Counted from the stretch's first letter, positions 33,980-43,056 are shown. The stretch: DNA of 64,000 nucleotides from Casp-actino8 sp044358015 (GCA_044358015.1 JBIKOO010000004.1:29874-93873); one strand, 5' to 3'. Notes: a model not told the origin generated them from the sequence alone. Made by a program: numbers and translations.

Positions 33980-35598
33980 TAAGCGTTTTCGACTAAGCGG
34001 CGAGCGATCACTTTGAGGCACAAGGTTTCGTCGGCGCCCTCGAAGATTGACAACACACGAGCATCAACGAACAGGCGGCTCACTGAATATTCTTCGGCGT
34101 ATCCGTAACCACCGTGAATCTGCATCGCTTCGCGAGCGACCCATTCGGCAGCCTTGCACACGTAAGCCTTCACCATGCTGGCTTCAGTTGTACCTTCGCC
34201 CTTGGCCATCAACTTTGAAACTTGATAGCTGAACTGACGTCCGGCCTGAATGAGCACAGCCATACGACCGAGCTTCACCTTGGTCAATTGGTAATCAGAG
34301 ATGTTGTTACCAAACACGTTGCGGTTGTTGGCATAGTCGTAAGCGGCTTCATATGAGGCCTGCATCAATCCAACAGCACGAGCAGCGGTTTGCAGACGGC
34401 CGTTTTCAAAACCTTCCATTTGGTAATAGAAGCCTTTACCAAGTCCACCTTCTTCGCCGATGAGATTGGTCGCCGGCACCCACCAGTTTTCAAGTGCGAT
34501 TTCGTACGAGTGCATTCCGCGGTAACCAATGGTGTCGATTGGGCGACCTTCCATCTTTCCGGTGGAGCCATCGGGCTGAACATTCTGCGTGAATTCAAAA
34601 CCGTGAGCTTCCCCGCGGGGCTTGGGCACGATGAACAAACTCAAACCACGGTGGGTCTTTGAACGATCAGGATCGGTGCGTGCCAACAACATCAACACAT
34701 CGGCGCGACCAGCAAATGTGCACCAGGTCTTCACACCATTGATGACATAACCGGCTTCGCCATCGGCACCAACTGCAGGAGTTGCGGTGACTTTGAGTCC
34801 AGCAACGTCGCTGCCGTAGTCGGGTTCGGTGACTGCAACAGCGACCATGGTTTCGGCAGTAGCGAGCCTGGGCAACCAATATTCTTTCTGAGCCTCGGTG
34901 CCGCCCTTGACCAAAGCGCGAGTCAAAATTTCTGGGCGAGTGATCAACGATCCACCGATACCCAAACTTCCACGACTGAGTTCTTCGGTTGCGACAACCA
35001 TGGCGAGGTATTCGCCCTCGCCACCTTCAGAAAATCCGCCGTACTCGGCTGGCACTGAAAGTCCGAATGCACCCATTTCGGCGAGACCACTAATGATCTC
35101 TTCGGGCACGTCTTCGTTGTAGCGGTGCACATGTTCGGCGCGAGGCGCGATGACCTTGTCAGCAAATGAGCGGAAAGTGTCTTGCACCATTTCAAAATCG
35201 CTGTCGAGGTGACGGGGGCCTTGAACATCAGCAAGAGACGCAACAAAATCGGGATCACGATAAATCGCGATGAATGGTGAGGCGACTGCCAAAGGATTGA
35301 GTTCAAGTCCCCACAATGCTTCGCGACCGATCAACCTGGTCATCAACTCGTGTGCCATGTCGGCAGTGAAGGCGCATGTGATCAGGCCTTCATGGTCGCC
35401 CTTGGCGCCGTAGTCCAGAAGCGAGCGGGCAGTTTCGACTGCCGAGGCCGCGTGCGCCAAGTCGTATGCCAGCACCTGATGCTTGTCGGCTCCACCGATG
35501 GCAGCGAGTTGGCGGAGACCCTTACCAACGGCTCGTGAAGCCAAATCAATGATTTCGTTGGCTGATTGCAAATCGGGGGTGACAGACGTTGGACTCAT
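33979..35598 (-). CDS. Acyl-CoA dehydrogenase
   Basis: 539 residues, with an extra N-terminal helical region of about 120 residues before the standard fold. FAD-dependent core signatures are MVAVAVTEPDYGSDVAGLKVTATP, GVKTWCTFAGRADVLMLLARTD and the C-terminal QIHGGYGYAEEYSVSRLFVDARVLSIFEGADETL. It oxidises an acyl-CoA to enoyl-CoA, handing electrons to ETF. The long N-terminus suggests a branch acting on unusual or bulky acyl-CoAs. Monocistronic, divergent from the LOG gene. Confidence 0.9.
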   Translation of the reverse strand: MSPTSVTPDLQSANEIIDLASRAVGKGLRQLAAIGGADKHQVLAYDLAHAASAVETARSLLDYGAKGDHEGLITCAFTADMAHELMTRLIGREALWGLELNPLAVASPFIAIYRDPDFVASLADVQGPRHLDSDFEMVQDTFRSFADKVIAPRAEHVHRYNEDVPEEIISGLAEMGAFGLSVPAEYGGFSEGGEGEYLAMVVATEELSRGSLGIGGSLITRPEILTRALVKGGTEAQKEYWLPRLATAETMVAVAVTEPDYGSDVAGLKVTATPAVGADGEAGYVINGVKTWCTFAGRADVLMLLARTDPDRSKTHRGLSLFIVPKPRGEAHGFEFTQNVQPDGSTGKMEGRPIDTIGYRGMHSYEIALENWWVPATNLIGEEGGLGKGFYYQMEGFENGRLQTAARAVGLMQASYEAAYDYANNRNVFGNNISDYQLTKVKLGRMAVLIQAGRQFSYQVSKLMAKGEGTTEASMVKAYVCKAAEWVAREAMQIHGGYGYAEEYSVSRLFVDARVLSIFEGADETLCLKVIARRLVENA

Positions 35599-35719
35599 GG
35601 GCGAAACGCTACCTATGAATGCAGGCTCAGGTGGAAGTCAGAACCCGACTACTTGTGCCCATGTGAGGTGGTCAAGCGTCACGGCTAGTTTGAGACCCCT
35701 GATGTGACAGGCTTAGAAC

Positions 35720-36340
35720 ATGTCAGCGGGCGAAGTAGCGAGAAATGTCTGTGTTTATTGCGGATCGAGTTCGGGCAAGGGCCCTGAATTCACAGCCGAG
35801 GCGTTAGCGCTTGGTCAGGCGTTGGCAACCCAAAATCTGGGTTTGGTCTACGGCGGCGGGCGAGTGGGGTTGATGGGGCTTGTTGCCGATTCGGTCCTTG
35901 ATCACGGCGGGCAAGTTCATGGCATCATTCCGGAACATTTAGTGAAAGCTGAAACTGCTCACCAAGGTTTGACGAGTCTCGAAATGGTGGCCACCATGCA
36001 TGAGCGGAAAGCTCGGATGGAAGAACTGGCGGTTGGTTTCATCGTGTTGCCAGGTGGGTTCGGTACTTTCGATGAAGTATTTGAAATCCTGACCTGGAAT
36101 CAATTGGGGCTTATTTCAAAGCCGGTGGTTTTTCTTGATGGCACTGGCTACTACGCGCCACTTTTTGATGCCTTCGATCACATGATCGCGGCTGGTTTCG
36201 TGAAAGAGAATTATCGAGCACTACTGAACCGGGCGACATCGGTTGAAGAAGCTGTTCGCATTGCTTCAAGTCCGGCCACAGTTGTTGAAGGAAAATTGAT
36301 TGACCTCGACATCACATCGAAGAAAATCATTACATCATGA
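35720..36340 (+). CDS. TIGR00730 Rossmann-fold (LOG) family protein
   Basis: 206 residues. VCVYCGSSSGKGPEF at the start and VLPGGFGTFDEVFE in the middle are the nucleotide-binding PGGxGTxxE signature of LOG proteins, which hydrolyse cytokinin riboside or AMP ribosyl bonds (5'-monophosphate phosphoribohydrolase). Probably a nucleotide salvage or clean-up enzyme. Its stop overlaps the start of the serine hydrolase (ATGA). Confidence 0.88.
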   Translation: MSAGEVARNVCVYCGSSSGKGPEFTAEALALGQALATQNLGLVYGGGRVGLMGLVADSVLDHGGQVHGIIPEHLVKAETAHQGLTSLEMVATMHERKARMEELAVGFIVLPGGFGTFDEVFEILTWNQLGLISKPVVFLDGTGYYAPLFDAFDHMIAAGFVKENYRALLNRATSVEEAVRIASSPATVVEGKLIDLDITSKKIITS

Positions 36341-37416
36341 ATTCGTTAACTCCATTTCGATCACAACCCGAGGGAGTTGAATGGCCGACCGTTGAATGGT
36401 CAGCGGCGTCTCCTGGTACCGATGTTGATCTCATCAAATTGAATTTGGCAATGTCCAGATTGTTTGATCACGGAGTGAATCCTCCACATGGTCAAGGGAT
36501 TTCGCTGGCCACTCTTGTTGTTCATCGTGGAGTAATCGTCGCCGAAAGATATGGGACTCAACCTGACACGGCCTTTGGACCGGGTGGTCCAGTTGATCGA
36601 GACACCACCCTGATCTCATGGAGTATGGCCAAGAGCATGACACAGGCGTTGCTGTCAATCGTGATTAACGAACTGGGGATTGATGTTGATGCGCCGGTGG
36701 ACATTGCCGAATGGGCGCACGATGGGCGCAGTGAAATCACACTTCGTCAACTTTTACAGATGCGTGATGGACTGGATTTTGTTGAGGATTACATAGTTGA
36801 CGAATCTGGGAATTCAGTTTCCCATGTGATTGACATGTTGTTTGGTAGTGGTGCCGATGATGTTGCGACTTACGCGCGCTCGCGTCCTTTAAAAAATGCA
36901 CCTGGCAGCCTGTGGTCGTATTCATCAGGAACGACCAACATCATTTGCAGTGTGCTGCGTCAACACATCGGAGGCGGAGACGTTGCTGAATTATTGAAGC
37001 AACGAATTTTCGACACGATCGGCATGGCCTCAGCTACGGCACGAGGTGACGCTGCCGGAAATTTCATCGGATCTTCGTATGTGTACGCAACCGCTCGAGA
37101 TTTCGCCAAATTCGGATATTTGTACCTGCGTGGGGGCCAATGGCAAAACGAACAGGTCATTCCGCGTGAATGGGTTGAAGCAGCGCGCGTTCAACATGCA
37201 ACAGATGAAGAGAGTGGACACGGCTACGGATTGCAGTGGTGGATATGGAAATCGCTCGCTGGTTGCATGTCTGCTCAGGGTTATGAAGGTCAAAGAATCA
37301 TTGTGATACCCGATCGTGACTTGGTCGTGGTGCATCTTGGCAAGTGGGTAGCAGAGACAGCTCCCGCGCTCGACAGCCATTTGTTCGACCTGATTGAAGC
37401 CTTTCCTGTTGCCTGA
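36337..37416 (+). CDS. Beta-lactamase-family serine hydrolase
   Basis: 359 residues of the class C beta-lactamase / esterase superfamily. The SxxK motif is SMAK (SWSMAKSMTQALLSI), the YxS/N element is WSYSSGT, and the third motif region is near GHGYGLQWW. No signal peptide is seen, so it is probably a cytosolic esterase or D-amino-peptide hydrolase rather than a resistance enzyme. Coupled to the LOG gene by ATGA. Confidence 0.83.
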   Translation: MNSLTPFRSQPEGVEWPTVEWSAASPGTDVDLIKLNLAMSRLFDHGVNPPHGQGISLATLVVHRGVIVAERYGTQPDTAFGPGGPVDRDTTLISWSMAKSMTQALLSIVINELGIDVDAPVDIAEWAHDGRSEITLRQLLQMRDGLDFVEDYIVDESGNSVSHVIDMLFGSGADDVATYARSRPLKNAPGSLWSYSSGTTNIICSVLRQHIGGGDVAELLKQRIFDTIGMASATARGDAAGNFIGSSYVYATARDFAKFGYLYLRGGQWQNEQVIPREWVEAARVQHATDEESGHGYGLQWWIWKSLAGCMSAQGYEGQRIIVIPDRDLVVVHLGKWVAETAPALDSHLFDLIEAFPVA

Positions 37417-37465
37417 AATGACAGGGTTCTCGGTGAGGACCTGCGAAAAATGCTAGAAAAGGTGT

Positions 37466-38719
37466 ATGTCTGACGTGGTTGGGGGAGACCCAGGCGGGAC
37501 CCCGGTACAACCCGAAGGATCTCACCAAATGCTTGATCCACGCCACCACGCTCGGCGTCGGGCCTTGTCTCGTACCTTCAAAGTGCTCGCCACCTTGATC
37601 GTGGTGTATTTCTTGATCCTGAATATTCCGGGTCTGCGTAATGCCGTTGACCAACTGAGCGAAGTGAAGCCTGGCCTTTTGCTTCTCGGTCTAGTTCTCG
37701 AACTCTTGGCCCTCTTCTGCTATTCGTTGATGACTCGAGCAGCACTTGGTCCGGTGGGTCACCACATGTCGGCGCTCCATCTCTTCCGCATTCAATTGTC
37801 AACGCGTGCGTTATCGAGTTTGGTTCCAGGTGGAAGCGCTGCTGGTTCAGCTCTTGGTTATCGAATGATGGTTGCCTCTGGTGTTCCGGGACCTGATGCG
37901 GGATTCGCCCTTGCTACAGCGGGCTTGGCGTCGGCGGTCGTTTTGAACTTCATCTTGTGGGCCGGACTCATCGTTTCAATTCCGCTGCGTGGTGTGAACC
38001 CCGTTTATGGAACAGCCGCGATTGCCGGAATCATTTTGATGGGTATTGCGGTTGCCATCATTTTCGGATTGATTGAAGGCCAAGAGCGATCCGAACGAAT
38101 TTTGCGTTCAGTGGCTCGACGTCTGCATCTGAACGAAGATCGTGCTGGCGAAGCAGTGCGTCATATCGGTGGTCGTATGCAAGAACTCGCAGCTGATCGC
38201 GCGCTGTTGCGTCGTTTAGTTCTGTGGGCTTCAGCAAACTGGCTGATTGATGCCACTGCACTGTGGGTTTTCCTGCGAGCATTTGGTGGGTCGGTGCCCC
38301 CTGATGGTCTGATCGTTGCCTTCGGATTGGCCAATGTGCTGGCGGCCATTCCATTAACTCCAGGCGGACTCGGAATTGTTGAGGGCACCTACGTGCCGGT
38401 CTTGGTCGGATTTGGTTTGCCTCGAGCCACCGCTGTCGTGGGTGTCGTGTCATATCGCATCGCGCAATATTGGTTGCCGATTCTGATTGGTGGTGTTTGC
38501 TACCTGTCGTTACGTATTGGACCTTGGGCAATTGCCCGCAACAAGCTTGAACCTTTGCGTGACGTCGTGGCGACAATGTCAACTGGTGACGAAGACATTC
38601 TTGACTTCTCCGAACGTTTCCCAGCTAAAGAACGTACTGGTCAACTGCGTCAGCCCAGTGTTGAACAAATTCAGGCTTCTCAAATTCAAAATACGGAGAA
38701 TCCGCAAAGTCACGACTAG
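37466..38719 (+). CDS. Lysylphosphatidylglycerol synthase transmembrane-domain (UPF0104/YbhN) protein
   Basis: 417 residues with about eight membrane helices. Family features are the RTFKVLATLIVVYFLIL start, LVPGGSAAGSALGYRMM, and AAIPLTPGGLGIVEGTYVPVLVGFGLPRATAVVGVVSYRIAQYWLPI. The family includes the flippase domain of MprF; stand-alone members have an unknown role, perhaps lipid flipping. A cytosolic acidic tail follows the last helix. The MaoC gene starts nine bases after the stop. Confidence 0.85.
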   Translation: MSDVVGGDPGGTPVQPEGSHQMLDPRHHARRRALSRTFKVLATLIVVYFLILNIPGLRNAVDQLSEVKPGLLLLGLVLELLALFCYSLMTRAALGPVGHHMSALHLFRIQLSTRALSSLVPGGSAAGSALGYRMMVASGVPGPDAGFALATAGLASAVVLNFILWAGLIVSIPLRGVNPVYGTAAIAGIILMGIAVAIIFGLIEGQERSERILRSVARRLHLNEDRAGEAVRHIGGRMQELAADRALLRRLVLWASANWLIDATALWVFLRAFGGSVPPDGLIVAFGLANVLAAIPLTPGGLGIVEGTYVPVLVGFGLPRATAVVGVVSYRIAQYWLPILIGGVCYLSLRIGPWAIARNKLEPLRDVVATMSTGDEDILDFSERFPAKERTGQLRQPSVEQIQASQIQNTENPQSHD

Positions 38720-38728
38720 TTTTGGTGC

Positions 38729-39247
38729 ATGACAGTTCACGAGCGCCCCTTTGGTCGATGCCTAGAAGATTTCACAATTGGCGATGTTTATCGTCACTGG
38801 CCCGGCAAGACCATTACCGAATACGACGATCATTTGTTTTGCATGATCACGATGAATCACCATCCTTTGCACACCAACGATTGGTTTGCATCGAAGAGTG
38901 TTCAGGGTCGCAACGTTGTCGTCGGCAACTTGGTGTATTCGTTGGTTCTTGGTATGAGTGTTCCTGACGTCAGTGGTGCGGCTATTGCAAACCTCGAAGT
39001 CGAAACGCTGCAACATAAGTTCCCAACTTTTCATGGAGACACGATCCACGCTGAAACTCGCGTCCTTGACATTCAAGAAAGTAAGTCAAAGAATGATCGC
39101 GGCATCGTGACGGTTGAAACCAAAGGCTTTAATCAAGACGGCAAAGAAGTGTGTTACTTCCGTCGCCGCGTCATGGTCTGGAAGCGCGAATTTGCTCCCA
39201 CTCGTGAGCGTCCATACAACGGCGAAACCGCCTGGGGCGAAGCCTGA
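38729..39247 (+). CDS. MaoC family dehydratase
   Basis: 172 residues of the hot-dog hydratase fold. FTIGDVYRHWPGKTITEYDDHLFCMITMNHHPLHTNDWFA contains the hydratase-2 motif with catalytic Asp and His, and the later GDTIHAETRVLDIQESKS is typical. It hydrates an enoyl-CoA or mesaconyl-CoA-like substrate. Related proteins act as mesaconyl-CoA hydratases, which would fit the CitE-like lyases some 6 kb away, but that link is speculative. Confidence 0.85.
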   Translation: MTVHERPFGRCLEDFTIGDVYRHWPGKTITEYDDHLFCMITMNHHPLHTNDWFASKSVQGRNVVVGNLVYSLVLGMSVPDVSGAAIANLEVETLQHKFPTFHGDTIHAETRVLDIQESKSKNDRGIVTVETKGFNQDGKEVCYFRRRVMVWKREFAPTRERPYNGETAWGEA

Positions 39248-39260
39248 GAGATATCTGCTT

Positions 39261-40112
39261 GTGAGTGACCACGGCGGTCTTCACGAATCGATATTTACGT
39301 GGATTACTCCGCGCTTACGTCAACTTCCGTGGCGTGATACTCGTGATCCGTGGCATGTGCTCGTGAGTGAGGTCATGTTGCAACAAACGGGTGTGAATCG
39401 TGTCTTGCCTAAATGGTCAATGTTTATTTCTCAGTTTCCGACAGTGCTTGAATGCTCGCAAGCACCACTTGGAGATGTACTGAGGTTGTGGCAAGGGCTT
39501 GGATACCCGCGTCGCGCTAAGAATTTGCAGGCCGCGGCTCAAGTAGTTGTTGAACAACACAATGGCGCCGTGCCGAGCACGCTTGATGGGTTACTTGCAT
39601 TGCCGGGCATCGGCCCGTACACCGCTCGCGCCGTTTTGGCTTTTGCCTTTGAAGAAGATGCTGCTGTTGTCGACACCAATATTGCGCGAGTGCTGGCGCG
39701 ATTTCATGGTCAAACATTGAAAGCACGAGAAGCCCAAAAACTCGCCGATGAATGGGTTCCACAAGGCGAAGCGTGGCTCTGGAACCAAGCCCTCATGGAT
39801 TTGGGTGCAACGATTTGTCGACCACAACCTTTGTGCGATGAATGCCCATTACAGGAAGACTGCGCATGGGGCGGTCAAGGTGTTGACCCAAGTGTGGGGT
39901 CGGCTGGCGTCAGCGTTGCTCAAGCAAAGTTTGAAGGTTCGGATCGCCAGGCACGAGGACGACTGATCAAGGCTTTGGGCGAATTTCCGGTTTTGCTCGT
40001 CGCCATTGCTGAAGTGATGGATCGACCAATTGACATTGCTCAACGCCTCGTGCACAACTTGCTGGATGAAGGACTCGTTGTGCGCGATGGAGACGAACTT
40101 CGTCTGCCGTAG
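39261..40112 (+). CDS. mutY: A/G-specific adenine glycosylase MutY
   Basis: 283 residues from the GTG at 39261. Features: LPWRDTRDPWHVLVSEVMLQQTGV with catalytic Glu, the helix-hairpin-helix LPGIGPYTARAVLAFAF, catalytic Asp in VVDTNIARVLARF, and a four-Cys [4Fe-4S] loop CRPQPLCDECPLQEDC. The first Cys spacing is x5 where E. coli has x6. It removes A opposite 8-oxoG. The C-terminal NUDIX-like domain is absent, as in short actinobacterial MutY, replaced by a winged-helix-like tail. Convergent with the selenoprotein gene, nine bases apart. Confidence 0.9.
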   Translation: MSDHGGLHESIFTWITPRLRQLPWRDTRDPWHVLVSEVMLQQTGVNRVLPKWSMFISQFPTVLECSQAPLGDVLRLWQGLGYPRRAKNLQAAAQVVVEQHNGAVPSTLDGLLALPGIGPYTARAVLAFAFEEDAAVVDTNIARVLARFHGQTLKAREAQKLADEWVPQGEAWLWNQALMDLGATICRPQPLCDECPLQEDCAWGGQGVDPSVGSAGVSVAQAKFEGSDRQARGRLIKALGEFPVLLVAIAEVMDRPIDIAQRLVHNLLDEGLVVRDGDELRLP

Positions 40113-40121
40113 TAACTGCAA

Positions 40122-40667
40122 TTATGAGCGAGTGATTGCAGCAACAATTTCGGCGAGTGCGGCATCGGCATACGCCCGCATTTCGTCATCGGTTCGATCT
40201 TGAATCGGATGCGGGGTGAAGACACGAGCGACATCGGGAAATCCGAGCGAACGTGATTGCACATCGGCCGCTGAAATGAATTCAGAAGATGCGACGAACA
40301 CACCAGGAATGCCCCGGCGTTCTAGATCAACGATGTCGTGCACACTGCACGACGTACAACTGCCTCAATCGGCAAGTGCTTCAATCACCACTTGGCAATT
40401 GATAGAAATTTCGTGGCGTAAGTCAACCGGCGCCGGCTTGGTGAACGTGGGCTTTTTGTAGCGTTTGACGTCAGCGCCCATTTCGGAGAGCCGCTCTTCA
40501 AGGCGATCAATGAAAACATCGCCACGGGCTTTGGAGATATCAAGCAAACCAACGGTGAGACCACGGAGCGATTCGGGTCGGCCAACTCGTTCAACAGTGG
40601 TGGCGCGGCGTTCGTTGGTTGGGTCGAGCACAACACGGTTCAATGAACTTGTCGCAAAACTTGTCAC
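40122..40667 (-). CDS. UGSC-family selenoprotein with in-frame TGA (Sec101)
   Basis: Read through one in-frame TGA (40367-40365), this is a 181-residue protein. It starts at a GTG that overlaps the upstream stop as GTGA, with AGAGGTG six bases before it. The TGA falls in ALAD-U-GSCTSCS, giving Sec101-x2-Cys104-x2-Cys107, exactly the Sec-Gly-Ser-Cys motif that names the UGSC (seleno)protein family first seen in marine metagenomes. The residues before it (LRGLTVGLLDISKARGDVFIDRLEERL) and after it (GIPGVFVASSEFISAADVQ..SLGFPDVARVFTPHPI) form one continuous domain. A perfect hairpin follows the TGA at SECIS distance. Read as ordinary DNA it appears as two truncated pieces. The biochemical function of the family is unknown; a thiol/selenol redox role is inferred. 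Confidence 0.88.
40335..40353 (-). promoter_or_regulatory. Bacterial SECIS-like hairpin downstream of the Sec TGA
   Basis: On the coding strand GTCGTGCA-GTG-TGCACGAC forms a perfect 8-bp stem and small loop. The stem begins 12 bases and the loop 20 bases after the TGA; the first loop base is G. This fits the bacterial SECIS pattern: loop about 16-37 bases from UGA, G at the start of the loop. It lies inside the coding sequence as bacterial SECIS elements do, and would recruit SelB with Sec-tRNA. Confidence 0.75.
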
Positions 40668-42103
40668 GGCAACACCTCTTTCGTCACTGGTTGGCTTCCA
40701 ACGTCGCCGTTGGCCCATCCACCAATAATGGCAGAGAAAAGACCAGCACCTCCGCCTGCGTGCACAAGAAGTAGTCCGCCTGGTCGGAATTTAGGCAACG
40801 TCATGCCATTCAGACGCTCGGGGACGCCTTCGGCGATTCCGCCAGCACCTCTGATGAGTTCGCTGCCTGGTATCTGGAGGCGGGCGTGTATCTCTTCGAG
40901 AACTCGATCGCGATCCCAGCCTGCTTCGGCATAGACGCGAGCGTGCTCGGGTCCCATCACCACGATCGCGTCAAAGGCCAAAACCGATTTGGGGTTGTGC
41001 AGTGTTCGTAAACATGCAGCAAATGTATTGGTCAGGCTTTCAGGGTCGCGCGCCAGTTGATCAACAACGCATCGTGGTCCTTCGCCTGGGAAAACGGTGA
41101 CCGCATCAGTGCTTCGCGACAACCCACGACTTTCGGCAAGGGTGCTCCACGGTGAACCCAACTCATCTTCGGCGAAGCAGAACGAGATTTTTCCGGGATT
41201 GCCATGCGTTGCGCGATCAACTTCTCCGGGACGACCACCACCGATATTGCGAATGATCAATTGAATTGCTCGTCCGATGGTGAGATTGGCGCGGTTGCCT
41301 TGTCCGAAAACATTCATGCCACTGTTCATTCCGATGGCACGCGTGCCTGGTCCGTTACACACGATGACCGGACCAACCGGCATCGTGGTTGCGAGCACAC
41401 CATGAATGTTGAACGTGTCGTTACACACCGCTTCAAGGCCTGCAATGACCCATGGCAGGTACTCGGGTTTGCATCCCGCCATCACCGCATTGATCGCGAC
41501 TTTCTCGACAGTGATTTCCACGAGGTCGGGCGGAACAATGGCCACAACATCGGTTGGTTGACGAGTGGTACCGGTGAGCATGCGCATCACCCGTTGTTCG
41601 GTTGGCGGCACAACGGGAAGGCCATCAGTCCAACCGCGATCAAACATGGCCTCAAACTCGTCTTCTGCTTCAGCGATGTCAACACGACGCGCCGAAAGAG
41701 TTGTGGCACCAAAACGAACACGCAATTCGTCAACTAAATCAGGGTCAACGCTTAAGGAACCGCAACCTGGGCGAAACGCACCGAGGTTCGGCCCAAGGTC
41801 TGATTGACCAGTGACGCGTTGCCATTCGTCGCGAACCCAACCGACAGTTCGAGTTACTTCAACACCATTTTTGATTCGTAACACTGTTGGAACAGTTTCA
41901 ATGTCGTAATGCCAACTGATTGAAAGGTCGGAATCGTGAATCGGCGCAAGTGATTCGGGAAATGCTGGATCATCTTGCACATAGACAGTGACCGGAAGCG
42001 ATCCGATATTGAGTTGTTCAATGACCGGAACAACCATGCGACAGGTTTCGCATTCGCGTTTAACGATGACAACTAAGCCATCGGGAAGAGCGGGCAGTGC
42101 CAT
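40664..42103 (-). CDS. Thioredoxin-fold N-terminus fused to a UGSC-associated domain of unknown function
   Basis: 479 residues. The first 90 form a thioredoxin-like domain: VVIVKRECETCRMVVPVIEQL with a CxxC (CETC), and cis-Pro in ETVPTVLRI. The remaining 350 residues (from about TDGLPVVPPTEQRVMRML, through INAVMAGCKPEYLPWVIAGLEAV, GVLATTMPVGPVIVCNGPG and AIQLIIRNIGGGRPGEVD) form a domain I do not recognise by function. Its stop overlaps the selenoprotein start (GTGA), so the two are made together. A CxxC protein coupled to a Sec-x2-Cys protein suggests electron transfer between them. Confidence 0.75.
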   Translation of the reverse strand: MALPALPDGLVVIVKRECETCRMVVPVIEQLNIGSLPVTVYVQDDPAFPESLAPIHDSDLSISWHYDIETVPTVLRIKNGVEVTRTVGWVRDEWQRVTGQSDLGPNLGAFRPGCGSLSVDPDLVDELRVRFGATTLSARRVDIAEAEDEFEAMFDRGWTDGLPVVPPTEQRVMRMLTGTTRQPTDVVAIVPPDLVEITVEKVAINAVMAGCKPEYLPWVIAGLEAVCNDTFNIHGVLATTMPVGPVIVCNGPGTRAIGMNSGMNVFGQGNRANLTIGRAIQLIIRNIGGGRPGEVDRATHGNPGKISFCFAEDELGSPWSTLAESRGLSRSTDAVTVFPGEGPRCVVDQLARDPESLTNTFAACLRTLHNPKSVLAFDAIVVMGPEHARVYAEAGWDRDRVLEEIHARLQIPGSELIRGAGGIAEGVPERLNGMTLPKFRPGGLLLVHAGGGAGLFSAIIGGWANGDVGSQPVTKEVLP

Positions 42104-42108
42104 GACGT

Positions 42109-42993
42109 TTACTCGGCCAAGAACGACAAGATGATGTCGTTTACTTCGTTGGGCTTTTCAAGATGCAAAAAGTGTCCAGCACCATCAACGAAATGTGCTC
42201 GGGCATTTGACGTCAGTTCGGCAGCGGCGAACTCGGCGACTTCTGCACCCATGCAGCCGTCGGTGCGACCGTGTAAATACAAAAGTGGTTGCGGTGGAAT
42301 TGTTGACGACATGTCTTGTGCCGATTGCAATGCCGGATCGTTGTAACCAGCACCAAGTGTGGCGCGATAGAAACCGAGAGCAGCTTGCAAGTTGGCAGGG
42401 TCGCGCAGACTTGGCTTGAGGAGTGCAAGTTCTTCAGTCGCATCAAATCCTGGTGACCAATCGGCCCACAACATGTCGATGTAAGCGAGGTCGTTTGCTC
42501 CAACTACAAAATCAGCAAATGGGTGTTGAAAAAAGAACATGTACCAACTGCGTTTGATCTGCGCCAGGTTCGACAAGAAAGCGACACCCACGGCATTGCC
42601 AGGTGGCACTGCCATGGTGACGACCTTGGCGAAAGCATCGGGGCGTACGTTGGCCGCAATATGAGTGATGACGGCGCCCCAGTCGTGACCGATGATGACC
42701 GAGTTAGCACCTCCACCAAGCGCGTCACGAAGAGCGAGGGCGTCCATAGCCGAGGCAGCAGTCTGAAAGCGGCCGTCAGTTGGCACCTCAGTTGGGGCAT
42801 AGCCACGTAAGAACGGGGCGACGGCGCGATAACCAGCGTCGGCGAGTCGAGGCAGTAAATGGCGCCAGGTATGGGCTGAATCAGGAAAACCATGCAGGCA
42901 GATCACCAGCGGGCCGTCATTATCAAGGCCAGCCGCGAAATAAGAGATATTGAGATCGTTGGCCGAAATGGAGTGCTGAGTAATGCTGCTCAT
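42109..42993 (-). CDS. Alpha/beta hydrolase, epoxide hydrolase / haloalkane dehalogenase-like
   Basis: 294 residues. Oxyanion motif HGFPDSAHTWRHL, and nucleophile elbow VIIGHDWGAVITH with Asp as nucleophile, the hallmark of epoxide hydrolases and haloalkane dehalogenases. The catalytic His is in VDGAGHFLHLEKP. It would hydrolyse an epoxide or C-halogen bond. It is the first gene of the unit with the thioredoxin-fused protein (5-base gap) and the selenoprotein, so these three probably act on one substrate, perhaps an electrophilic or halogenated organic compound. Confidence 0.85.
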   Translation of the reverse strand: MSSITQHSISANDLNISYFAAGLDNDGPLVICLHGFPDSAHTWRHLLPRLADAGYRAVAPFLRGYAPTEVPTDGRFQTAASAMDALALRDALGGGANSVIIGHDWGAVITHIAANVRPDAFAKVVTMAVPPGNAVGVAFLSNLAQIKRSWYMFFFQHPFADFVVGANDLAYIDMLWADWSPGFDATEELALLKPSLRDPANLQAALGFYRATLGAGYNDPALQSAQDMSSTIPPQPLLYLHGRTDGCMGAEVAEFAAAELTSNARAHFVDGAGHFLHLEKPNEVNDIILSFLAE

Positions 42994-43056
42994 GAGTAAA
43001 CGGTACTCGCACCGCGCTCATCGGGCACACCTCAACTGCGACGAAGGTCACCTACA

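Noticed and set aside
40122..40718. Reading the UGSC locus as a pseudogene or as two separate small genes
   Set aside because: Both parts are in the same frame, separated only by one TGA inside the exact family motif, with a SECIS-like hairpin; no frameshift or decay is seen.
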